Source: Nostoc sp. CHAB 5844 (GTDB taxonomy: Bacteria; Cyanobacteriota; Cyanobacteriia; Cyanobacteriales; Nostocaceae). From it: DNA of 64,000 nucleotides. The stretch spans positions 1-64,000 of the forward strand of contig NZ_JAIVFW010000015.1 in assembly GCF_020829595.1 (NCBI RefSeq), read 5' to 3'. This document shows positions 34,064 to 43,761 of the stretch, piece by piece. Positions within the stretch are counted from its first letter, which is position 1. The number at the start of each line of letters is the position of its first letter. Under the pieces are notes generated by a model that ran no database searches, was not told where the DNA came from, and saw only the letters and a program-made list of their open reading frames with translations. The translations under genes and the position numbers were made by a program.

Positions 34064-36565
34064 CTACTGCTGAATTGGAATCATCATCACAAATTCTGTT
34101 CCTTGTCCTGGTGTGGAGTAACATTCCAACTTGCCAGCATGTTTTTCAGTAATGATTTGATAACTGATTGACATTCCCATACCTGTTCCCTTACCCACAG
34201 GCTTGGTGGTAAAGAAGGGGTTGAAAATCTGTTTTTGAATTTGTTCTGGCATTCCGATACCATTGTCGGCAATTGATATTTTTACCCATTCAGAGTCAAT
34301 TAACGAAGTACGAATTGTAATTGTAGGTAGTTGTTCTTGCCCTATTCCCCCTTCTATAGCATCAATGGCATTTGCCAAAATATTCATAAACACCTGATTG
34401 AGTTGTCCGGCATAGCATTCTACTAAAGGTAAATTGCCGTATTCTTTGCACACATGAATTTTGGGAAATTCTGGTTTTTCTTTGAGACGATTTTGCAAAA
34501 TCATTAATGTACTATCTATACCTTCGTGAATATCTACTGCTTTAAATTCGGCTTCATCCATCCGCGAGAAGGTACGCAGCGATAGCACAATCTGACGGAT
34601 GCGTTGAGTTCCCACTTTCATAGAACTCAAGATTTTTGGTAAATCCTCTTGAATGTACTCCAGGTCAATATCCTCAGACAAAGTTTGAAATTCAGGCAGG
34701 TTACTAAGTTGATATAAGTCAATTACCCGCAATAAATCTTGGGTATGTTCTTCTAGATGACTGAGATTACCGTGGATAAAATTGACAGGATTGTTGATTT
34801 CATGAGCAACTCCAGCAACCAGTTGACCCAGACTAGACATTTTTTCTGCTTGAATCATCTGTGCTTGGGTGCGTTGGAGTTCTTGTAGAGTTTGGGCTAA
34901 ATCTTCTGCTTGTTGTCTCAGTTGAGCTTCGATTTGTTGGCGATCGCGGATATCGCGGGCAATAGTTGAGAAGAACTCCACTTCGCCTTGTTCATTTTTA
35001 TGGGCAATTAGCACTTGAGACACCGGGATATCTTCGCCATTCCGACTGCGAAATATCGATTCTCCAGACCAAATTCCCTCTCGAACTACGGTAGGTATAA
35101 TTTTATTCTGGAATTCATCTGATATCGATACCTCGGTAATATGAAACTTGTTGATTTCTGAAGCGGGAATATCTAAAATTTTTTGACCTGCTTTGTTGAG
35201 ATAACAACTATTGCCAAATGCATCAGCCATACCAACTATATCTGTGGTTGCTTCTAGAATCGCTAGTAGTCTGCTTTGCTCTTGTTCTGCTTGTTTACGC
35301 TCACTAATATCACGCACTACCGAAAGTACATGAGGTTTACTATTGTAGTTCAAGAGTTTTCCTGTAACTTCGATATCAAAATAAGTACCATCTTTGTGAA
35401 TGTCTACTGCTTGAGCGTGAAATTCACGTCCATTCTTGACCGACGTGATGAATTCCCCGAATAAGTGAAAAGAATCAGGATGAATGTAATCTTGAGGATT
35501 TAATTGCAAAATTTCTGCTTGAGAATAGCCATGCATCTGACAAAAAGCAGGATTGGCAGCAATAATTTTACCAGTATCTAGATCAACAACAGTGATGCCA
35601 TCATTGACAGTCTCGAAAATACTGCGATATTGGGCTTCTTGTTGACTTAAGGCGGCTTCTACCTGTTTGCGATCGCTAATATCGCTGAGAACGCCGTGAA
35701 AACCGCTGATTTGACCGTCTGAATTGAAAATCGGGGCTGTTACTGACCTCATCCAGCACCAGCTGCCATCTTTGCGTTGATGACGAAATTCTATTTGAGT
35801 TTGCTGGCCATTGGTTGCTACCATTTCTTGAATGTTGCTTTGGGCAAGGAGTAAATCATCAGGATGCACTAGTGGTGCAAAAAGTTGACCCAATAGTTCT
35901 GAGGGTTCCCATCCTAAAATATTTTTGAACTGCGGTGAAATATAAGTAAAAATGCCTTCTAAAGACATGGAAAATATGAGATCGCTGATGTTTTCCACCA
36001 AGTTGCGATATTTAGCTTCATTTTCTACCAAGGCTGCCTCAGCTGCTTTGCGATCGCTAATATCTCTCGCTAACCAAACAACAGTGTTCTCGCTCATGCT
36101 GGAAACACTACCCTCAAACCAAACCTCTTGATCGCCAATGAGCAAGCTATATTCAATTTTGACAGTCTTCTTGGTTTTGAGTACCTGTTGAACACAGTCA
36201 AGGAAATGATCGGCAAGGGCAGAAGGTAAAACCTCATGTGCGGTTTTACCTAATATTTCCGCAGGAGGTTTGTACAGCGAAGGCGCACAACTAGGAGCAA
36301 TTTTTAGGTATCGTCCTTCGGCATCGACAACGATAATTACATCTTGTATAGCATTAAACAATGCTAATAATTCTGCTTGAGAAGCTTGAAGGATTAGTTC
36401 TGCTTGGCAACTGCTTTGTAAGAGTTGTTGAGATTCGCTTAGTTCTTGCTCTAGTTGGGTGATTCTTGCACTGTATTTACTAGTAGATTTTGCTAACTGT
36501 TGCTGTAACTCGGTGTTTTGTTGACGTAGCAAAGCAATTTCCTGTTCGAGGGCTGCATTGTTCAT
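34064..36565 (-). CDS. Multi-PAS sensor histidine kinase
   Basis: 833 residues, soluble. An N-terminal coiled coil (1-60: LRQQNTELQQQLAKSTSKYS) is followed by about five PAS domains, marked by repeated linkers ARDISDRKAAEAALVENEAK, LSDISDRKQVEAALSQQEAQ, VRDISERKQAEQEQ and ARDIRDRQQIEAQL. The kinase core has the phosphorylated His in QLVAGVAHEINNPVNFIHGN, the N box NQVFMNILANAIDAIEG, the G1 box ISIADNGIGMPEQIQKQIF and G2 GKGTGMGMSISYQI. Autophosphorylation should be intact. The spacing between H box and N box, with the LEYIQEDLPKILSSMK insert, is that of the cyanobacterial kinases also seen in the next gene upstream. It has no receiver domain and no adjacent regulator. Confidence 0.92.
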   Translation of the reverse strand: MNNAALEQEIALLRQQNTELQQQLAKSTSKYSARITQLEQELSESQQLLQSSCQAELILQASQAELLALFNAIQDVIIVVDAEGRYLKIAPSCAPSLYKPPAEILGKTAHEVLPSALADHFLDCVQQVLKTKKTVKIEYSLLIGDQEVWFEGSVSSMSENTVVWLARDISDRKAAEAALVENEAKYRNLVENISDLIFSMSLEGIFTYISPQFKNILGWEPSELLGQLFAPLVHPDDLLLAQSNIQEMVATNGQQTQIEFRHQRKDGSWCWMRSVTAPIFNSDGQISGFHGVLSDISDRKQVEAALSQQEAQYRSIFETVNDGITVVDLDTGKIIAANPAFCQMHGYSQAEILQLNPQDYIHPDSFHLFGEFITSVKNGREFHAQAVDIHKDGTYFDIEVTGKLLNYNSKPHVLSVVRDISERKQAEQEQSRLLAILEATTDIVGMADAFGNSCYLNKAGQKILDIPASEINKFHITEVSISDEFQNKIIPTVVREGIWSGESIFRSRNGEDIPVSQVLIAHKNEQGEVEFFSTIARDIRDRQQIEAQLRQQAEDLAQTLQELQRTQAQMIQAEKMSSLGQLVAGVAHEINNPVNFIHGNLSHLEEHTQDLLRVIDLYQLSNLPEFQTLSEDIDLEYIQEDLPKILSSMKVGTQRIRQIVLSLRTFSRMDEAEFKAVDIHEGIDSTLMILQNRLKEKPEFPKIHVCKEYGNLPLVECYAGQLNQVFMNILANAIDAIEGGIGQEQLPTITIRTSLIDSEWVKISIADNGIGMPEQIQKQIFNPFFTTKPVGKGTGMGMSISYQIITEKHAGKLECYSTPGQGTEFVMMIPIQQ

Positions 36566-36740
36566 GAATTTTCCTGTTGTTTATTGTCGAATAAGAATTA
36601 AGATTGACAAATTCTGTATTTTGCCCTGGAGAGGAGTTGTATGGGATTGAACCATTGAACAAACCTGAATAAATGGAGGAAATCATTACAAATAAAACTA
36701 ACGATTTAGAATTGCGGAGTCAGACCATTGAAAATGTGCA

Positions 36741-39700
36741 TTAAATTTTTATAGGTAATGTAATTAAAAATTCCGTTCCTTGTCCCAAAATAGATGTAAC
36801 TTCAATGTTGCCACCATGTCGTTCAATAACGATTTGCCGAGCGATCGCCAGTCCTAAACCTGTGCCTTTACCCACAGCTTTCGTAGTAAATAAATGGTCA
36901 AATATCTTTTGTTTGACTTGTTCATTCATACCAATGCCATTATCAGCTATGGAAATCATTACTTGTTGATCTGCGGTGATTTCTGTACGAATCACAATTT
37001 GTGGTTTAGTTAATAGTTCATCATCCTTAACTATTGACTTTTGACCATTGACAATTGACTCTTCTAATGCATCGATAGCATTTGCCAAAATATTCATAAA
37101 TACCTGATTCAATTGTCCAGGAAAACATTCAATCTGGGGTAAATTACCATACTCTCTGATTACCTCAATTTCCAGACGTTGTTCATTAGCTTTGAGGCGA
37201 TGTTTGAGAATCAAAATTGTGCTATCGATACCTTGATGAATATTAAACGGGACTTTGTAATCTTTATCGGCACGAGAGAAGGTGCGAAGACTGGTGCTAA
37301 CATTTTTTAGGCGATCGCACGCCATCACCATTGAATCAATTACCTTGGGTAAGTCTTCTAAAGTATATTCCAAGTCAATTTCTTCAGCATGATCAATAAT
37401 TTCATTACTTGGATCAGGCAGGCAGGCTTGATAAAGCTTTAAGTGTGTCACAATATCAGCAACAGTAGGTTTAGTTTGTTTGAGACTGGCAGCAATAAAA
37501 CCAAGAGGATTATTCATTTCGTGAGCAACTCCTGCAACTAAATTACCCAATGCAGACATCTTTTCAGTTTGCACCATTTGTAATTGCGCTTGCTGCAAGT
37601 TGTAGAGTGCTTGTTCTAATTCCTGAGATTTTTGGTTGACTGCGGCTTCTGCAAGTTTGCGTAAGCGAAGCTCGTCGTAGACATCGCTCACATCAATCAC
37701 AACCCCATCCCAGATAATTGCGCCATCTGCTTGCAGTTCTGGTCGGGCTTTGGATTGAATCCATTTCACAGTTCCTGAAGGTAGGATAATGCGCCATTCT
37801 TGCTCAAAAGGAGTCAAATTTTGGGCAGAGTTAGCAATTGCCTGTGCAACAGCTGGGTCATCTTCTGGATGGTGCATGGCATAAAGGCTTTGTCTACCTG
37901 CCATTACTTCTTCTGGAGCCACACCATACAAGTCATAACAACCAGAGCTAATATAAGGAACGGAGATTGAACCATCAGGGGCAAGACGAAACTGGTAAAC
38001 CACGCCAGGAATATTATCTGCTAGATTGCGGAATTGGACTTGACTGGCTTGTTGTTGCGCTAAAGATTGTTCTAACTGTTGAGCATAATTCTGCGAATCT
38101 TGATACAAACGGGCATTTTCTAAAGAAATCGCAGCTTGAGCGCAGAGTAAGTTGAGAATTTCGATGCGATCGCTGGTAAATACTTCTGTTGTTAAACTAT
38201 TTTCTAAATACAAAATACCAATCAGTTTACCTTGATTGACGATGGGTGTACAAACAGTACTCCTTGGTAAATATTGCTGGATATAACTATCTGCTGCCCA
38301 TGTAGTTTCTTTTGTGATGTCGTGAATAATTATTGGTTGCAGGGTGTGTTTCACTGCATAAACCATCTTGATGGGGACATCAGTACTGCTATCCAAAGAA
38401 TGAGGCGAGAAGACGGACGGTTCTAAATCATCAATGGTAGCAACAGATACCACAACCCAATCTGCCTTCTGGCGCAAGATGAGTGCTATTTTCTGCGCCC
38501 CAGAATTTTGCAATAGAACTTGCATTAAATTCGTAATCAACTCCTCAAGCTGAATTGCACTTGATAATGCCCGTGAGGCTTTGAGGATAGTGCCGAAGTC
38601 AAGGCTGGTAGAAAAGCTGGTGCTATTAGAACTAGAAGAAGTTTGGCTGGTGTAGGTAGCAACAGTAGCAGTGGTGATGGTTTCTTGAGGATTTAGATTA
38701 AGTCGTCGCTGTTGCAGAATTGGTTGCAGAAGGTGAGGATAGTTTTTTTCTAAGTCGTCTGTTTTGGCTTTTGCACCCCAACGAGCGTAGCAGTAGTATG
38801 CTTGCTGCATATATGCTTGGGCGACTGTTTCTTTACTCCAATCAAGATAGAACTTAGCAGCCAGTTCATTGGCAAGGGCTTCTTCTTGGATGTAACCATT
38901 TTCTTTGGCAAGAGCAATAGCGCGATCATATAATTCAATCGCCTCCGTTTTTTGACCTAAAACTCGATGCTGCTCGGCTTTAACTAGGTCATACTTGTGC
39001 TGGAAATTCATTGGGGCATAAAGCGCCCTTTTCCGGATAAATTCCTGATTAGCTGTAATAATTTCAGAATCACCTGATGTCGCCAGCAGTGCCAGTGATT
39101 CATAAAAATACAGTATGGCTACATTTAATGTACCAGCACCACCCCCTAAGTATTGTTTAGCTTGTTGTGCTAGATCTAAAGTCTGGGAATATTCCCCAAA
39201 CAACAAACACAAACAAAGTTTGTTCATCAACAAGAACCACAATCCTGATTGATCGCCAATTTGATGCAGCGTTTCCAACATTGTGGTTTCATCCATGGCT
39301 TCGCCAGAAAGGACAACGGGATTAGTTCCCTGTCCCAGCAAATTTAAGACTGCCTGTTGGCAGCTTTTCATAAAGTTCAAAGCCGTCTGCTGACCAATCT
39401 GCTGTATGGCGTGACCGTATACATTGATGTTCTGAATCAGGTCATTTAAAAGTTGCCCAGTCAAATATGAGTTTAAGCAATAAGTAAACCCCGCAAAACC
39501 CGCAAACACTAAGTCTCCAGCTTCTAAACCACTGCTATAAGCTTCTTGTAGTGGTACTAAAGATTTTTTCGCATGATTTGTGCAGAATGTAATATAACAA
39601 TGGATAAGAACTAGTGTCTGCCCGTAAAACTCTTTTTCATTTAACTGTTCGCAGAGTTTTAGCGCCAGTTGCCCAAACTCATACCCTGTCGAAAAGTCTT

Positions 39701-42700
39701 CTAATATGCCACACAGCAATATTCCATAACCGACATAGCCAACTACAGAAGTGTTGGCATTACCGTACTGGAGTGACAGTTCTACTTGTTTTAAAATCAC
39801 TAAAGGGAATAATTCCGGCTTGCAGGTATAGGACGCAGCCCCAACCTTAACTAAAATCCGCATGGCAGCTATGACAGTTGGATCGGTCATTAGAGGTAGA
39901 TTGAGCAATTCAGCAGGCGATCGCCCATTTAGTTGCTGTGCGATCGCTTGAAATGCTGCCGAAATTTCTGTTGGTACAGGTTGTTTGGACAGATGTATTC
40001 CTAACTCACTTAATACATCTAATGCCATATCAATGGCAAAAAGAAATTGACCTTGGTTGGTGTAAGCCTCTAGCTTGATCTCAGAAATCTTGACAGTATC
40101 GGTGAGAGTATGAGCCTGTTGCAGAATCTCCGTGGCATATCGCTCCATCGCATCAAGATTACCTGTCAAATAGGCAGCTTCGGCAGCCAGATTGTGCAAA
40201 TTGAGTGTTAACAAATAATGGTCATACCATGCAGATTGGCCTAACAACTCTAGTCCACTAGTGGCATAGTCAAAAGCACTTGTATAGGCAGTGGCGACAA
40301 GTGCTTTTTGACTTGCTTTGAGGTTAAACTCAGCCAGCAAAAGTTTTTCGGCTGTGTCAGTAATCAAACTTTTCCCTAAGTTAAGTTGACTGACAATTTC
40401 AAACAACCGTTCTTCTTGCTCATCAGAACTATTTTGAAGCAAGAGCCTACCAATTTGTAGATGAGTTGCTTCCTTTTGCTCATCAAGAATCAACGAATAT
40501 GCAGCTTGCTGAACGCGGTCATGGAGAAACTTGTATGTAACAAATTGAGCATTTTGATAAGTTAGATTTTGATTTTCCCGCCCTAAATAAAACTTATAAA
40601 CTTCATTTTGAGGTAAGATTAAGCCTTCTTGTAATGCTTTCCACAAATAAACAGCAGTTTCTTTTGCTGATTGTTGACAGACAACCCCTAAAGTTTTTAA
40701 ATCAAACTGATTACCTATACAGGCCGCTAATTGTAATACTTGTTGAGTAGATGATGGTAGCTTTTGCAACTGTAATGACATAAATTCAACCACATCATCA
40801 GTCAGCGATCGCTGATTTATTTGGGCGATGTCACATTGCCAAAAGCCTTGGGCAAAGTTGAAGTAAATCAGTCCATCTTGGTGTAATGCTTTGAGAAATT
40901 GTGTGGCAAAAAATGGATTACCTTGAGTTTTTTGATATACCAGATACGATAGTGGTAAAGATAATTCTGCTGTACAACCTAAAGTATCCGCAACTAACTG
41001 ATTTAAATTTAATTCACTTAGAGATTGTAAGATAATTGTACTAACTCTTGCTTTAATCTTATTAATTTGCTCTAGTGTCAACATCAATGGATGTCCAGGA
41101 AATACTTCATTATCTCGATAAGCGCCAATTAACAGTAAATATCCATTATTAGCATCACTCATTAATAATTTAATTAGTTGCAAGGAAGCTGAATCAGCCC
41201 ATTGCAAATCATCTAAAAATAACACTAATGGATGTTCTTTAGTGGCAAATATTTGCATAAAATTTTGCCATAATAAATTAAAACGATTTTGTGCCGCTGT
41301 CCCTGATAGTTCTTGTACAGGTGGTTGTTTACCGAGGATTTTTTCTATTTCAGGAATAACATCAATAATTACCTGTGCGTTTTCTCCTAAGGCTTGGAGA
41401 ATTTTAGCTTGCCATTGTTGTAGATGGCGATCGCTTTCGGTTAATAACTGCCCTATTAAATCGCCAAAGGCTTGCACAAAAGCAGAAAAAGGAATATTGC
41501 GGTTGAATTGGTCAAACTTCCCTTTAATAAAATAACTGCGTTGTCTCACAATAGGTTTGTGGACTTCGTTGATAACAGCAGTTTTTCCAATCCCCGAAAA
41601 ACCAGCTACCAGAACTAGTTCGCTATGGGAGTCGGGAGAATCTTGATTGGTGGCAACTCTCTCAAATGCTGCTAATATTTGCTGGACTTCGGTTTCTTTA
41701 CCGTATAATTTTTCGGGGATAATGAAGCGATCGCACACATCCTTTTGAGCAATTTTAAAACTCTGAATTTCCCCAGTTTCTTGTAACTGATCTAAACATA
41801 TTTCTAAATCATATTTCAAACCCAATGCACTTTGATATCTATCTTCCGCATTCTTCGCCATCAATTTCTGAATAATATCATCCAAAACTTGCGGAATCTC
41901 CTCATTGTTGACTGTTAACTGTTGAACGCCAGTTGCTTCAAGTCGAGCCGCTGCGTTGCGGGGGTTCCCCCCGTTGTAGCAAGTGGCGTGGCAGAGCCGC
42001 CCAACGCACTGGCTCCTGTTAACTGAAGGAGGCATTTTTGCAATATGACAATGCACCAACTCCATCGGGTCTTCACAGTTGAAAGGTAATTTTCCTGTTA
42101 GCAGTTCAAAAAATGTCACCCCTAAAGAATAAAAATCGCTACGATAATCAATCCCGCGATTCATCCGTCCAGTTTGTTCAGGTGATAAATAAGCAAGGGT
42201 TCCTTCTAAAATGTTCGGACTAACTAGAGTTTGAGTTTCTTTCGGCAGCAGAGAAGCAATACTAAAATCTATAAGTTTAATTTCTTGAGTTTTCGGATGA
42301 ATCAAAATGTTGGCAGGTTTAATGTCTTTATGAATAACTCGATTTTGATAAAGATGGTGAAGAATATCACACATTTGCAGGGTAATTTTCAAAAAATCCT
42401 GCACTGACAACGGTTGATTTTTAAGATATTGTCGCAATGACAAGCCACCAAAATCTGCCATTAATAAAGCATAACCATTGCGGTATATTTCTAAACTTAA
42501 AGGACAAACAATACCGGAAAAATCTAGGTTTTTAGTGATTGTGTACTGGTTATGAAATTGTAAAAGTTCGCCAAAGGTGGGATACTCGCGGTTGAGAAAT
42601 TTGATCACCACAGGTTGTTGATCTGTTTCTCGAATACCCCGGTAGACTACAGTTCTAGACCCAGCATAAAGTTGTTCTGTCAGCTGGTAGCCAGGGATTG

Positions 42701-42728
42701 TTGCTGTTGCATCCACAGGAGTATTCAT
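36741..42728 (-). CDS. Giant dual kinase: Ser/Thr kinase - AAA ATPase - GAF - PAS - histidine kinase
   Basis: 1995 residues. In order: Ser/Thr kinase (about 14-315; VIHKDIKPANIL, IDFSIASLLP, SPEQTGRMNRGIDYRSDFYS); AAA-type ATPase (about 340-620; Walker A LVAGFSGIGKTAVINEV, Walker B LVLFLDDLQWADSASLQL); a long helical repeat region (to about 1290); GAF (about 1370-1520; KMVYAVKHTLQPIIIHD, STVCTPIVNQGKLIGILYLE); PAS (about 1560-1680); histidine kinase with His in NLVAGVAHEMNNPLGFIAAS, N box NQVFMNILANAIDALEE, and GIGMNEQVKQKIFDHLFTTK with GKGTGLGLAIARQI. This is the HstK architecture known from Anabaena-type cyanobacteria. Residues about 237-273 are an extra stretch encoded by a dispersed repeat block (41912-42025), between PPSVN and NEEIPQVLDDIIQKLM of the kinase domain. 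Confidence 0.93.
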   Translation of the reverse strand: MNTPVDATATIPGYQLTEQLYAGSRTVVYRGIRETDQQPVVIKFLNREYPTFGELLQFHNQYTITKNLDFSGIVCPLSLEIYRNGYALLMADFGGLSLRQYLKNQPLSVQDFLKITLQMCDILHHLYQNRVIHKDIKPANILIHPKTQEIKLIDFSIASLLPKETQTLVSPNILEGTLAYLSPEQTGRMNRGIDYRSDFYSLGVTFFELLTGKLPFNCEDPMELVHCHIAKMPPSVNRSQCVGRLCHATCYNGGNPRNAAARLEATGVQQLTVNNEEIPQVLDDIIQKLMAKNAEDRYQSALGLKYDLEICLDQLQETGEIQSFKIAQKDVCDRFIIPEKLYGKETEVQQILAAFERVATNQDSPDSHSELVLVAGFSGIGKTAVINEVHKPIVRQRSYFIKGKFDQFNRNIPFSAFVQAFGDLIGQLLTESDRHLQQWQAKILQALGENAQVIIDVIPEIEKILGKQPPVQELSGTAAQNRFNLLWQNFMQIFATKEHPLVLFLDDLQWADSASLQLIKLLMSDANNGYLLLIGAYRDNEVFPGHPLMLTLEQINKIKARVSTIILQSLSELNLNQLVADTLGCTAELSLPLSYLVYQKTQGNPFFATQFLKALHQDGLIYFNFAQGFWQCDIAQINQRSLTDDVVEFMSLQLQKLPSSTQQVLQLAACIGNQFDLKTLGVVCQQSAKETAVYLWKALQEGLILPQNEVYKFYLGRENQNLTYQNAQFVTYKFLHDRVQQAAYSLILDEQKEATHLQIGRLLLQNSSDEQEERLFEIVSQLNLGKSLITDTAEKLLLAEFNLKASQKALVATAYTSAFDYATSGLELLGQSAWYDHYLLTLNLHNLAAEAAYLTGNLDAMERYATEILQQAHTLTDTVKISEIKLEAYTNQGQFLFAIDMALDVLSELGIHLSKQPVPTEISAAFQAIAQQLNGRSPAELLNLPLMTDPTVIAAMRILVKVGAASYTCKPELFPLVILKQVELSLQYGNANTSVVGYVGYGILLCGILEDFSTGYEFGQLALKLCEQLNEKEFYGQTLVLIHCYITFCTNHAKKSLVPLQEAYSSGLEAGDLVFAGFAGFTYCLNSYLTGQLLNDLIQNINVYGHAIQQIGQQTALNFMKSCQQAVLNLLGQGTNPVVLSGEAMDETTMLETLHQIGDQSGLWFLLMNKLCLCLLFGEYSQTLDLAQQAKQYLGGGAGTLNVAILYFYESLALLATSGDSEIITANQEFIRKRALYAPMNFQHKYDLVKAEQHRVLGQKTEAIELYDRAIALAKENGYIQEEALANELAAKFYLDWSKETVAQAYMQQAYYCYARWGAKAKTDDLEKNYPHLLQPILQQRRLNLNPQETITTATVATYTSQTSSSSNSTSFSTSLDFGTILKASRALSSAIQLEELITNLMQVLLQNSGAQKIALILRQKADWVVVSVATIDDLEPSVFSPHSLDSSTDVPIKMVYAVKHTLQPIIIHDITKETTWAADSYIQQYLPRSTVCTPIVNQGKLIGILYLENSLTTEVFTSDRIEILNLLCAQAAISLENARLYQDSQNYAQQLEQSLAQQQASQVQFRNLADNIPGVVYQFRLAPDGSISVPYISSGCYDLYGVAPEEVMAGRQSLYAMHHPEDDPAVAQAIANSAQNLTPFEQEWRIILPSGTVKWIQSKARPELQADGAIIWDGVVIDVSDVYDELRLRKLAEAAVNQKSQELEQALYNLQQAQLQMVQTEKMSALGNLVAGVAHEMNNPLGFIAASLKQTKPTVADIVTHLKLYQACLPDPSNEIIDHAEEIDLEYTLEDLPKVIDSMVMACDRLKNVSTSLRTFSRADKDYKVPFNIHQGIDSTILILKHRLKANEQRLEIEVIREYGNLPQIECFPGQLNQVFMNILANAIDALEESIVNGQKSIVKDDELLTKPQIVIRTEITADQQVMISIADNGIGMNEQVKQKIFDHLFTTKAVGKGTGLGLAIARQIVIERHGGNIEVTSILGQGTEFLITLPIKI
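41912..42025. repeat. Dispersed palindromic block inside the dual-kinase gene, with 10-bp direct repeats
   Basis: CTGTTAACTG lies at 41912-41921 and 42016-42025. Between them 41925-42016 starts AACGCCAGTTGCTTCAAGTC and ends GCAGAGCCGCCCAACGCACTGGCTCC. Both ends match the 47-bp spacer copy at 52639-52685. Its middle has GCGGGGGTTCCCCCCG and matches 16011-16055. It is read through in frame by the kinase gene. Confidence 0.8.
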
Positions 42729-42942
42729 TTCTACATACCTCAGTACAGAATTTTGATTACAAAATTAATACATTTATTATTCCCGTTGCTTAAGTATTGT
42801 TAACAGCAAAACTATTTCTCTGGAAGTTAGTTGTTAGACTGTTAAGCACTGCATATGAAGTTTAGCAAAACTGTCTTAATCTCCTCTCAGCCCTTTCATT
42901 GCTAAACTAAAAAACAACCCTTACCCCTGCAAAGGTAGCTTT

Positions 42943-43752
42943 ATGACCTCTGCAATTAATCCAGCCACTGAAGAACTTACTCCTTTCCCAGACCATACGC
43001 AATTACCAGAGTCTGATGGCACGTTCGTGAAAAATTGGCAAGAACATCCCCAGAGCATTTTACTGACTGATTCGATTACACCTGTCCTCAAACAATTGCA
43101 TCCTGATGGTCAGTACTGTATCGGACAGGACTTGGGCATTTACTGGTGCTTAACTGACCCCCCAGAAAAAGGCGCAGAAGCACCGGATTGGTTTTATGTA
43201 GGAAATGTACCGCCTTTGCTCAATGGGTTAACACGCAGGTCTTATGTATTTTGGCGAGAACACATCGCCCCGTTGATTGTTTTAGAATTTGTTTCTGGAG
43301 ATGGTAGCGAGGAGCGAGATAAAACTCCTTGGAAAGGTAAATTTTGGGTTTATGAACAGGTGATTCGTCCTCCTTTTTATGGCATTTATGAAGTTAGTAA
43401 AGCCAGTGTAGAAGTTTATGAATTAATTGGTGGAAAGTATCAGTTATTAACAGCAAATGAGCGCGGCCGTTATCCAATTACAGACTTGGGAGTTGAGTTA
43501 GGTATCTGGCAAGGAGAATATCAAAGTGCAGAATTACCTTGGCTGCGCTGGTGGGATTTGCAAGGTAATTTGTTGTTGACTGGTGATGAAAGAGCCGAAC
43601 AGGAATCCCAACGGGCGGAACAGGAACGCCAACGGGCGGAACAGGAATCCCAACGGGCGGAACAGGAACGCCAACGGGCGGAACAGGAACGTCAAAAAGC
43701 CGATCGCCTAATTGCCCAGTTGCGATCGCTCGGCGTTGAACCAGAAGCCTAA
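42943..43752 (+). CDS. Uma2-family (DUF820) PD-(D/E)XK-type protein with coiled-coil tail
   Basis: 269 residues. The Uma2/DUF820 core (about 55-205) has PDWFYVGNVPPLLNG, YVFWREHIAPLIVLEFVSGD (VLEF is the Glu strand), KTPWKGKFWVYEQVI, then YGIYEVSKASVEVYELIGGK. The last 55 residues are a heptad coiled coil of five DNA-identical or nearly identical units (E-Q-E-x-Q-R-A), ending QLRSLGVEPEA, the common end of this family. The proteins are very numerous in cyanobacteria, with a restriction-endonuclease-like fold; function is unproven. It stands divergent from the dual-kinase gene and convergent with the GAF protein, 9 bp between stops. Confidence 0.9.
   Translation: MTSAINPATEELTPFPDHTQLPESDGTFVKNWQEHPQSILLTDSITPVLKQLHPDGQYCIGQDLGIYWCLTDPPEKGAEAPDWFYVGNVPPLLNGLTRRSYVFWREHIAPLIVLEFVSGDGSEERDKTPWKGKFWVYEQVIRPPFYGIYEVSKASVEVYELIGGKYQLLTANERGRYPITDLGVELGIWQGEYQSAELPWLRWWDLQGNLLLTGDERAEQESQRAEQERQRAEQESQRAEQERQRAEQERQKADRLIAQLRSLGVEPEA
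43597..43701 (+). repeat. Five 21-bp tandem repeats in the Uma2 gene
   Basis: Units start at 43597, 43618, 43639, 43660 and 43681. Each begins GAACAGGAA; units 1 and 3 are identical (ATCC version), as are 2 and 4 (ACGC version). Each encodes one heptad, so unit gain or loss keeps frame and coiled-coil register. Confidence 0.9.
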
Positions 43753-43761
43753 TCAGCCCCA

